Shown: positions 55,026 through 62,334 of the stretch, in pieces
Layout: the number at the start of each line of letters is the position of its first letter
Position numbering within the stretch: position 1 is the stretch's first letter
NCBI GenBank assembly: GCA_002500605.1
Contig: DLRR01000012.1
Coordinates: forward strand, 248,034-312,033
Source: Nitrospinaceae bacterium UBA7883
Lineage (GTDB): Bacteria > Nitrospinota_A > UBA7883
DNA length: 64,000 nucleotides
Direction of reading: 5' to 3'
Program-made: the position numbers and the translations under genes
The notes under the pieces: generated by a model
Told to the model about the DNA's origin: nothing
Seen by the model: only the letters and a program-made list of their open reading frames with translations
Database searches by the model: none

Positions 55026-56087
55026 ATGAGCGAATCTAGGTCGATAGTGTCACCTGATGCTGCAAGGTATTCGAAAAAACACGCCTTAAGTACGCGCCAA
55101 ATTGATATCACGTATATCCCGGTTGATAGTTTTACTGAGTTAACAACACAGCCTGGCAACTTTGTACTAGCCGCCATTTCATACGGTGCTAAGTCCTTAG
55201 AAGCCAAGAATGCCAAATTCCCTATTTTCCAAGTAGAAATTGAGCAAATTGGTGAAAGACCTGTAATAGAGGTATGGAGTTCGTCATCCCAAGCATGCTA
55301 TGGAACTCATAATGGTATCTCTTATTCTCAAGATGGTGAGTTCTTGGTTGGAAGTATTTCCACCTTGGAGACATCAAGTAGCAAACTAGAAACGATCACC
55401 AAAAAAGCATATGAAATCATCACAAAGTTTGTAATGTCTAGAGGGTACAACCACTTGCTCAGAGTTTGGAATTATTTTCCATCCATCAATGTAGAAGAAA
55501 ATGGGCTTGAAAGATATAAAACTTTTTGCACTGGGCGCGCCGTAGCCTTCCGCAGTAAATACATAAAAGACAAACAACAACATTTCCCAGCTGCCTCGGC
55601 TGTCGGCACGAAAGGCAACTATCTTACTATCTGCTTTATCGCTTCAAAAACACCCGGTCTAAATATAGAAAATCCACGCCAAATAAGTGCTTATAATTAT
55701 CCTCCAAAATATGGAGCTCAAAGCCCTTCTTTTTCAAGGGCTTCTTATCACACTTCGTTTCATGAAGATCGATTATTCATTGCCGGAACAGCAAGCATTG
55801 TCGGACACGAAACTAAGCACGTAAGAAATTTTGAGAAGCAGCTTGGAGAAACACTAAATAATATTAGCACGCTACTTAAGCATGCAAAAAAGATTGGATG
55901 CACGGGATTCGGAAGTCCATCTTCCTTGTCTTTAGCAAAAATTTACATTAGAGATAAGAGGAATGTTGATTTCGCGCACTCAATTCTAGGTAAATTCTTT
56001 GGTCTAAAAGTCAAAACTATATTCCTTCAAGCAGATATCTGTAGACGTGATCTACTCCTAGAAGTTGAGTGCATTGGTATTAAATAG
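55026..56087 (+). CDS. Chorismatase (XanB2/FkbO/Hyg5 family), hydroxybenzoate-forming
   Basis: The family hydrolyses chorismate to 3- or 4-hydroxybenzoate or to dihydroxycyclohexadiene carboxylate. The 353-residue protein has family blocks throughout: ENGLERYKTFCTGRAVAF near 157, FPAASAVGTKGNYLTI near 187 and FIAGTASIVGHETKHV near 252. The C-terminal catalytic-glutamate block is ADICRRDLLLEVECIG (336-351, Glu346/Glu348). XanB2 supplies the starter for xanthomonadin, and the neighbours are an aryl-polyene operon, so a hydroxybenzoate product is most likely; whether 3- or 4- cannot be read. The ATG has no strong ribosome-binding site; a TATAAT lies 32 bases upstream. It converges on the ACP gene with 19 bases between. 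Confidence 0.87.
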   Translation: MSESRSIVSPDAARYSKKHALSTRQIDITYIPVDSFTELTTQPGNFVLAAISYGAKSLEAKNAKFPIFQVEIEQIGERPVIEVWSSSSQACYGTHNGISYSQDGEFLVGSISTLETSSSKLETITKKAYEIITKFVMSRGYNHLLRVWNYFPSINVEENGLERYKTFCTGRAVAFRSKYIKDKQQHFPAASAVGTKGNYLTICFIASKTPGLNIENPRQISAYNYPPKYGAQSPSFSRASYHTSFHEDRLFIAGTASIVGHETKHVRNFEKQLGETLNNISTLLKHAKKIGCTGFGSPSSLSLAKIYIRDKRNVDFAHSILGKFFGLKVKTIFLQADICRRDLLLEVECIGIK

Positions 56088-56106
56088 AATTATTAACTGG
56101 TTGGTT

Positions 56107-56373
56107 TCAGCCATCCCTATGTTCTTCAATATACCCCCCCAAAGAGCGAAGATTGGAAAAAATCTTTGTTACGTCAGTGTTATCTGTTGTAATTTTAACG
56201 CCATATTGTTCGGACACAAGTATACTTATCTCCAGCGCGTCCATAGAATCCAAGCCGAGTCCTTCGCCAAAAAGTGGTGCAATTGGGTCAATGTTCTCAG
56301 GGTTTAATTTTAGATTAAGAGAATCTACTATCATTATCGCAAGATCTTTTTCTAACGAATTTTGTTCATCCAT
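56107..56373 (-). CDS. Acyl carrier protein of the aryl-polyene cluster
   Basis: The 88-residue protein has four-helix ACP features and the phosphopantetheine serine Ser43 in GLGLDSMDALE. It should hold the growing polyene. It stands alone on the minus strand, convergent with the chorismatase gene and head-to-head with the mipA-like gene. Only 18 bases separate the two start codons, so its promoter lies inside that gene. Confidence 0.9.
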   Translation of the reverse strand: MDEQNSLEKDLAIMIVDSLNLKLNPENIDPIAPLFGEGLGLDSMDALEISILVSEQYGVKITTDNTDVTKIFSNLRSLGGYIEEHRDG

Positions 56374-56391
56374 TATTGTGGAGTTCTCATA

Positions 56392-57342
56392 GTGCGACCT
56401 AGTAAGTTTCTAAATAAGAGGGGGATTATAGCATATTCACAATTTGATGCGAAAGCGACTAAACTGAGTAAATATGATGGGCGGATACGACGAATTGCTT
56501 TAGTAATAATCGTAATCACATTGTTTTTTTCAAAGGGAGTAGTGCTTGCCAATGATGTGAAACGTCCATTATGGGATATAGGCGTTATCTCTGGGTTCAT
56601 TTCATGGCCCCACTACAAAGGGAGTAATCAACGGTATTCCTTACCAATAATACTGCCATATTTTGTTTATCGTGGTGAACATTTTCGTGTAAATCGTAAA
56701 GGCATAGGTGGCCTTCTTTGGTCGCAAGCAGAGTTTACTATTGATCTTGCTTTGTCGTTAAACCCGCCAGTCAAAAGCAATAATAATACTGTAAGATCCA
56801 ATATGCCAGACCTACCTTGGAGCGGTGAGATAGGGCCACGCCTGTTAGTGCTAATTTATCACAGTGAATTGGCTGGAAAAGGGGTGCTTCGTCTTCCATT
56901 TAAACTAGTTGGTAATGTACATGGAAAATCTATCGGTTGGACTTTTGAGCCGAATGTTTTGATAACTTCTACAGCAAATTCCACTGGGTGGCGAAGTTAC
57001 CTAAATTTAGGGATGTTGTATGGTTCAAAGAAGTACCATGACACCTATTATGGTGTCCAAAATTCATATCAAACGGACAACCGCCCCGCATACTCTACCT
57101 CAGAAGGGTTACATTCTTTTTTTGCCACCATAGGGGCAAAATACCGAGCTACTAATAACTTTTCAATGGGTTTCTATGTCAAAACCCATTTTCTAGATAA
57201 AGGGGTCGTCAGGGACAGCCCTTTGGTGCGTGAAAAGGTTAGTACATCATCGGGGTTCTGGCTGGCTTATGTGCTCGGGAAGTCAAAACAAGAGGCGAGT
57301 GATTACAATACGGTCAGCACTTCTACCGAGGACTCTTATTAG
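56392..57342 (+). CDS. MipA/OmpV-family outer membrane protein
   Basis: The C-terminal 250 residues have alternating amphipathic strands and end near YVLGKS, as in MipA/OmpV barrel proteins. DVKRPLWDIGVISGFISWP and LPIILPYFVYRGEHFRVN are typical of their first strands. I start it at the GTG at 56392, which has GGAG 8 bases upstream; a TTG at 56362 would add 10 residues and run into the ACP gene. The first 55 residues hold a long basic segment and a signal-peptide core (ALVIIVITLFF). In E. coli MipA scaffolds murein enzymes; here it may be part of the outer-membrane side of the pigment system. Confidence 0.8.
   Translation: MRPSKFLNKRGIIAYSQFDAKATKLSKYDGRIRRIALVIIVITLFFSKGVVLANDVKRPLWDIGVISGFISWPHYKGSNQRYSLPIILPYFVYRGEHFRVNRKGIGGLLWSQAEFTIDLALSLNPPVKSNNNTVRSNMPDLPWSGEIGPRLLVLIYHSELAGKGVLRLPFKLVGNVHGKSIGWTFEPNVLITSTANSTGWRSYLNLGMLYGSKKYHDTYYGVQNSYQTDNRPAYSTSEGLHSFFATIGAKYRATNNFSMGFYVKTHFLDKGVVRDSPLVREKVSTSSGFWLAYVLGKSKQEASDYNTVSTSTEDSY
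56425..56453 (-). promoter_or_regulatory. Promoter of the acyl carrier protein gene, inside mipA coding sequence
   Basis: On the minus strand TTCGCA (56453-56448) and TATAAT (56430-56425) are 17 bases apart, with TGC just before the -10 (extended -10). Transcription would start near 56418, about 45 bases before the ACP start codon. Confidence 0.6.
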
Positions 57343-57387
57343 GAAATTATTCTATTATAAAACTTAAGGGGAGTTGTTCAACATAGC

Positions 57388-58083
57388 TCAGTAAATTTTT
57401 GTAGCTTCTAGCATCGAGGTTAACAGTAATACTCCATCTGTTCCTCCAAGGCTTTCTTCACACACACGTTCAGGATGTGGCATCATTCCCACCACATTAC
57501 GACCTTCGGAAATAATTCCAGCTATGTTTTCAATTGACCCATTTGGGTTGGCATCTTCAGCAATTCCACCTTTTTTATCGCAGTATCTAAATATAACTCT
57601 GTTTTCGTTATTGAGTTGTTCAAGAGTGTAATCATCAACAATGTACCTCCCTTCCATATGGGCAATCGGGATCCTTAAAACCTTTCCCATTTCCACATCC
57701 GACGTTAAAAAACATTCGGTCGTTCCCACTTTCAACCATGTATCTTTACAAACAAACTTCAAGGACTTGTTTCGCATCAAGGCACCCGGCAAAATACCCG
57801 CCTCAGTAAGGATTTGAAACCCATTACAAATACCAAGTACCACACCCCCCTTTGTCACAAACCGAGCTACCTCCTTCATTACAGGGGAAAACCTCGCTAT
57901 GGAACCAGGCCTTAAATAGTCCCCATACGAGAAACCACCTGGAATCACCACTGCATCAAATCCTGTAAGCTTGTCAGAACGGTGCCATACGTACTGCACT
58001 TTTGCACCTAAGATCTGGCCAATGGCGTGTTTGCAGTCATGATCACAGTTGGATCCTGGAAACTGAACAATGGCTATCTTCAT
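57388..58083 (-). CDS. purQ: Phosphoribosylformylglycinamidine synthase, glutaminase subunit PurQ
   Basis: PurQ supplies ammonia from glutamine to PurL in purine synthesis step 4. The class I amidotransferase triad is clear: Cys in VVLGICNGFQ (near 86) and His and Glu in MMPHPERVCE (near 205). VVIPGGFSYGDYLRPG is the oxyanion-side motif. Length 231 fits the small PurQ form used with PurS. It follows purS after a 169-base gap that contains a perfect hairpin. Confidence 0.96.
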   Translation of the reverse strand: MKIAIVQFPGSNCDHDCKHAIGQILGAKVQYVWHRSDKLTGFDAVVIPGGFSYGDYLRPGSIARFSPVMKEVARFVTKGGVVLGICNGFQILTEAGILPGALMRNKSLKFVCKDTWLKVGTTECFLTSDVEMGKVLRIPIAHMEGRYIVDDYTLEQLNNENRVIFRYCDKKGGIAEDANPNGSIENIAGIISEGRNVVGMMPHPERVCEESLGGTDGVLLLTSMLEATKIY

Positions 58084-58116
58084 TAAGTCATCTTATTTTA
58101 GTTAAAATGGACCAAG

Positions 58117-58148
58117 AACCACTGTATCAGTCAATTGATACAGTGGTT
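58117..58148. repeat. Perfect 13-base inverted repeat between purS and purQ
   Basis: Arms 58117-58129 and 58136-58148 (AACCACTGTATCA and its complement) enclose a six-base loop. There is no U-tract on the minus strand, so it is not a standard terminator. It could stabilise the 3' end of the purS message, form part of an attenuator, or be an operator for purine control. Confidence 0.6.
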
Positions 58149-58252
58149 AAATAAAACTTTACTCTCTAAACAACAACCATCGTGGTTTACCTATGCGCTG
58201 CCAAATTGGTATTACTAACTCACTTCACATGCTAGGTCAAGGAACTAACGGG

Positions 58253-58507
58253 CTACTCAATTTTATCAATCTCTATGTGGTAATCTTCAATAACTGGGTT
58301 AGCGAGCAATTTTTTACACATGCGTTCTAAAATAACCTGGGCCTTTTTCTTATCGCTTTCGTTCATATCTAATTCGATAAACTTGCCTATTCGTACATTG
58401 CTAACAACTCCGGATCCTTCTAAAGAATCTAGGGCATTCTTTACCGCTTGACCTTGGGTATCGAGCACACCCTGTTTTAGCGTTACCGTTATATTGGCTT
58501 TCATCAT
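58253..58507 (-). CDS. purS: Phosphoribosylformylglycinamidine synthase subunit PurS
   Basis: PurS is the small bridging subunit of the PurL-PurQ-PurS complex. The 84-residue protein shows the family pattern: VTLKQGVLDTQGQAVKNALDSL at the start (split here VTLKQGVLDTQGQAV), then VRIGKFIEL and a final ANPVIEDYHIEI. It is 10 bases after purC. purL is not in the window. Confidence 0.93.
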   Translation of the reverse strand: MMKANITVTLKQGVLDTQGQAVKNALDSLEGSGVVSNVRIGKFIELDMNESDKKKAQVILERMCKKLLANPVIEDYHIEIDKIE

Positions 58508-58517
58508 TTAGACTGCC

Positions 58518-59246
58518 TTATCCACCTAGAACCCTATGTCGCATTTCTTCATATGTCTGGGTTAACTTGCCCATATCTCTACGAAAACGGTCCTTATCTA
58601 AAACTTCCTTTGTCGCTTTATCCCAAAACCTACAACCATCAGGACTGATCTCGTCTGCTAACAGGATACCGTCGGGCGATCTACCAAATTCGAGTTTGTA
58701 GTCGACAAGAATAATACCAATCCTATCAAAGAAATTTACCATCCACTCGTTTATTTTTAATGCTTCTACTTCAATATAATCAATCTCGTCGTCTGTTGCT
58801 AAATTGAAGGCTATCATATGAAATCTGTTAATCATTGGGTCACCTAAATCATCATCTTTGTAATAGTGCTCTACCACTGGAATACTCAGTGGCATGCCTG
58901 GTTCAACGCCCATTCGTTTAGCCAATGATCCTGCAACAATATTTCGCACAACAATCTCAACAGGTATTATCTCAACTTTTTTTACTAGCATTTCTCGGGC
59001 AGAGAGTTTTTCTACAAAATGGGTTTTAAAGCCATCACTCTCCATTCTGGAAAAGATGTTCGATGAAATATCGTTATTGCATTCTCCTTTTTTTTCTATC
59101 TGACCCTTTTTTTTCCCGTTAAACGCACTCGCATCATCTTTGAAGTACTGAATAAGCAAGGACGGATTAGTTGTTTTATATATGATCTTTGCCTTTCCTT
59201 CATGGATAGCATTTTCTCTAGATAGCTTTGTGTTTTGTTTGTTCAT
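58518..59246 (-). CDS. purC: SAICAR synthetase
   Basis: PurC joins aspartate to CAIR in purine synthesis. Motifs present are EGKAKIIY near the start, DDASAFNGKK, VEIIPVEIVVRNIVAGS and a VDYKLEFGRSPDG active-site segment. EISPDGCRFWD follows. Length 242 is normal. Its start overlaps the end of purB by 4 bases. Confidence 0.96.
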   Translation of the reverse strand: MNKQNTKLSRENAIHEGKAKIIYKTTNPSLLIQYFKDDASAFNGKKKGQIEKKGECNNDISSNIFSRMESDGFKTHFVEKLSAREMLVKKVEIIPVEIVVRNIVAGSLAKRMGVEPGMPLSIPVVEHYYKDDDLGDPMINRFHMIAFNLATDDEIDYIEVEALKINEWMVNFFDRIGIILVDYKLEFGRSPDGILLADEISPDGCRFWDKATKEVLDKDRFRRDMGKLTQTYEEMRHRVLGG

Positions 59247-60547
59247 TTTTCTGCACCTTCAAACACTCTTTTAAAAATCTCATCAATGTGTTTTAGATAG
59301 TAATTACAATCAAATATTTCTCGAATATGCTTCTTGCCTAGCACTTTGGACACTTTCGGCTCAGATAGCAACAAATCCATAAAACCCTTCCTTTCTGCCC
59401 AACATTTCATGGCTACACGCTGTACAAGCTCATACGCTTCCTCACGGCTCATACCAGAATCTGTCAGCGCTAATAATACACGCTGGGAAAATATCAACCC
59501 CATTGTTTCTTCAATGTTTTTAAGCATATTTTCTGGATAAACTAGCATCTGGTCCAGAAGTCGATCGAGTTTATTAATCATATTGTCCACCAATATGGTG
59601 GAGTCTGGCACAATAATGCGCTCAGTTGAAGAATGGGATATATCTCTCTCGTGCCATAGTGCTACGTCGTCCAGAGCAGCCGAAACGTTAGCTTTAACAA
59701 CTCGTGCAAGACCTGTAAGGTTTTCACTAGTTATTGGGTTTCTTTTATGTGGCATAGCCGAAGAACCTTTTTGCCCCATATGAAAATATTCTTCTACTTC
59801 TAATACTTCTGTTCTTTGCAAATGCCTAAGCTCAACAGCAATCTTTTCTATTGATGAAGCCAAAATACCAAGAGCTGACATATACTCCGCATGCCTGTCG
59901 CGCTGGATAATCTGAGTCGAGATTGGAGCGGGCCTTAAACCCAATTTCCCACATACATATTCCTCTATCTCAAGCCCAACATTTGCATAAGTACCAACGG
60001 CACCGGATATTTTACCCACCGCAATTCCACTACGGGCGTTTAAAAGCCTTTGTCTATTTCTTTTCATTTCCTCATGCCAAAGAGCTATCTTTAGCCCAAA
60101 CGTAGTCGGTTCAGCATGAACACCGTGGGTTCTACCTATGCAAAGTGTGTTTTTTAATTCGTAAGCTCTTCTTTTGGTAGTCTCAAGTAGTTTATCCAAG
60201 CCATCTAGGATAAGATCCAAGGCTTCTACCATCAAAACGCTCATGGATGTGTCAACAACATCTGAGGATGTCAATCCCATGTGAATGTATCTTGAATCAT
60301 GTCCTACGCTTTCGTTAACGCTGGTAAGGAAGGCAATTACATCATGATGGGTGCTTGCTTCAATTTCGGCTATACGTTCAAGGTTAAATTTTGCTTTCTT
60401 ACATATTGTCCGTAAGGATTTTTTGGGTATCTTTCCCTTCTCGGCCCAAGCCTCACATGCAAAAATTTCAACCTTTAGCCAAGTTGCAAATTTATTTTCT
60501 AAAGTCCATACCCGCTCCATTTCAGGCCTAGTGTAACGGGGAATCAT
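59243..60547 (-). CDS. purB: Adenylosuccinate lyase
   Basis: PurB removes fumarate in two steps of purine synthesis. The 434-residue protein has the lyase superfamily motifs: THHDVIAFLTSVNE, GLTSSDVVDTSMS, RTHGVHAEPTTFG and the signature KGSSAMPHKRNPI. The order purB-purC-purS-purQ follows the pathway and is one operon. Confidence 0.96.
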   Translation of the reverse strand: MIPRYTRPEMERVWTLENKFATWLKVEIFACEAWAEKGKIPKKSLRTICKKAKFNLERIAEIEASTHHDVIAFLTSVNESVGHDSRYIHMGLTSSDVVDTSMSVLMVEALDLILDGLDKLLETTKRRAYELKNTLCIGRTHGVHAEPTTFGLKIALWHEEMKRNRQRLLNARSGIAVGKISGAVGTYANVGLEIEEYVCGKLGLRPAPISTQIIQRDRHAEYMSALGILASSIEKIAVELRHLQRTEVLEVEEYFHMGQKGSSAMPHKRNPITSENLTGLARVVKANVSAALDDVALWHERDISHSSTERIIVPDSTILVDNMINKLDRLLDQMLVYPENMLKNIEETMGLIFSQRVLLALTDSGMSREEAYELVQRVAMKCWAERKGFMDLLLSEPKVSKVLGKKHIREIFDCNYYLKHIDEIFKRVFEGAEK

Positions 60548-60562
60548 TTCTATTTTCTCCTT

Positions 60563-61336
60563 TCAATTTTCTATTGTTAACAACTGTCCAGGAGTGTCTT
60601 GGGACGCCACTTCGAATGGAATAAACTTCCTATCTAAGATGCCAGATGCCATCACAGCCACAAGATCTGGGTTGTTATTAACTTGGGAAAGATGGGCATA
60701 AGTTACTCCTTGAAGAGATGGGTGGATGACAGACTCGACTAACTTTGTACAAGATTCATTAGAAAGGTGCCCCAACTGTGACTTTACTCGCTGTTTAAGT
60801 TTCCAAGGGTATGGCCCAGCCATTAGCATCTCATAACTGTGGTTTGATTCTATTACAAGATAATCCACATTCTTAGCTCGTGCCTCAATCAAAGTGGTAA
60901 TGGATCCAGTATCTGTAATAAAAGCCAAGGTTTTTTCCCCTTCAGTTAAAGTAAAAGCACATGGGTCTACACAATCATGCGAGGTTGAAAATGGGGACAG
61001 CATCAACCCATTTACAACAAACGACTCTCCAGTGCAAAATATCTGCAAGTTGTCTATCCTGCCCAAAGAATGTTTTATTTTTTCATACGTGAGATTATTG
61101 ATATATAAGGGGAGCTCTAGTGTACGAGACAATGCTCCTGCACTTCTAGAGTGGTCTATGTGTCCATGGGTTACGACAATTCCATTCACCATACCTGGGT
61201 CAAGGCTAATCTCCTTCATCCTTCTCAAAACTTCTCGAACTGAAAGCCCTGCATCAAGCAAGATACCTCCATCACCATCATCAATGTAGGCACAGTTTCC
61301 CGAAGATCCTGACCCTAAAATGCAAAGCCTGATCAC
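60563..61336 (-). CDS. WalJ/YycJ-type metallo-beta-lactamase-fold hydrolase
   Basis: The 257-residue protein has the MBL zinc motif THGHIDHS near 58 and GSSGNCAYID at the start. HLSNES (near 188) and a VTYAHLSQVNN histidine motif complete it. It matches YycJ/WalJ-like proteins, a probable exonuclease or phosphodiesterase. Its start overlaps the upstream deoxyhypusine-synthase-like gene by 4 bases. Confidence 0.85.
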   Translation of the reverse strand: MIRLCILGSGSSGNCAYIDDGDGGILLDAGLSVREVLRRMKEISLDPGMVNGIVVTHGHIDHSRSAGALSRTLELPLYINNLTYEKIKHSLGRIDNLQIFCTGESFVVNGLMLSPFSTSHDCVDPCAFTLTEGEKTLAFITDTGSITTLIEARAKNVDYLVIESNHSYEMLMAGPYPWKLKQRVKSQLGHLSNESCTKLVESVIHPSLQGVTYAHLSQVNNNPDLVAVMASGILDRKFIPFEVASQDTPGQLLTIEN

Positions 61337-62280
61337 GTTACATCTCCTATCAACATATGATAAAGAAGTGGTATCATTATCTCGTGGTGCCCAGTTAATG
61401 TAACTCCCTTACCTTCTCCCAGAGTAGGGCGATGGACTACGTTTACCGCTGGTCTGTAATGCTGGATCATATCCATATTAACAGCCATAAATCCGGTAGC
61501 GTTAAACCCAAGGTTTCGCGCACTGGAGAGTGCTTTAATAAAAACTTCTGGCAAGACAACTGAGGATCCTATGTTTAGATATACTCCATCCTCTAGCTCT
61601 CCTACAATCGATGTGAGCATTTTAAAATCATTCATACTAGCTTGCCCGATTGTAGCGCCATTCACGCCTGGTCCAGCATGTACTATGTCTGTACCCAAGG
61701 CAACGTGTACTGTAATTGGCTTGTCTAACTCGTAACCACTTCCAAGTATAGAAAGGTGGCGGTATGGCATACTCTGTTCTACTATGTATTTGCCGACAGC
61801 TTCACCAAGCCCAGAATCAGAGTCGCATCTGGAAATAGCCTTATTGAAATGCTCCTGAGTTTCCGCCACCATACCGAACCTTCCAGATTTAATTTCTGAG
61901 GCTACATCCTCGCTAGTCTGACCGTGAAAAGCAATCTCTAGGTCATGGACAATTCCAGCTCCATTAAGGGCAATAGCATCTAGTATTCCTCGTTGCATCA
62001 TATCTATCAATATTGGTGACAGACCCACTTTTATGACGTGTGCCCCAATCCCAGCTACAACATGATTTCCATTTGCATTAGCAGTTTTGATTGCGCCAAC
62101 AACCCTCTTCAAGTCGTTTGCCTTAAGAAAGCCAGGTAAAAGATCTGCTATTTCACCAGACTTGGAATATTTCGCCAAGTCGGCTAACCCCTCCACCTTC
62201 ACTAGACTTTTTCGGTCACTTATTGAGTAGGTATTTATTTTTTCAAAATCTGCGCGTTTAAATGGATATTTCCCTGGCAT
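61333..62280 (-). CDS. Deoxyhypusine-synthase-family protein of bacterial type
   Basis: The 315-residue protein has the NAD-binding fold of deoxyhypusine and homospermidine synthases. It shows HVVAGIGAHVIKVGLSPIL near 72, IALNGAGIVHDLEIA near 103 and IVHAGPGVNGATIG near 204. The catalytic lysine motif SWGKI of true deoxyhypusine synthase is not visible; the equivalent region reads HYRPAVNVVHRPT. There is no archaeal-type eIF5A in bacteria, so the substrate is unknown. Homologues often lie beside hldE in deltaproteobacteria. Confidence 0.8.
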   Translation of the reverse strand: MPGKYPFKRADFEKINTYSISDRKSLVKVEGLADLAKYSKSGEIADLLPGFLKANDLKRVVGAIKTANANGNHVVAGIGAHVIKVGLSPILIDMMQRGILDAIALNGAGIVHDLEIAFHGQTSEDVASEIKSGRFGMVAETQEHFNKAISRCDSDSGLGEAVGKYIVEQSMPYRHLSILGSGYELDKPITVHVALGTDIVHAGPGVNGATIGQASMNDFKMLTSIVGELEDGVYLNIGSSVVLPEVFIKALSSARNLGFNATGFMAVNMDMIQHYRPAVNVVHRPTLGEGKGVTLTGHHEIMIPLLYHMLIGDVT

Positions 62281-62334
62281 TATTTACTCTTAATTATCAG
62301 TTCCAGATTGGATTAATCGCATGAAATAAAAAGT

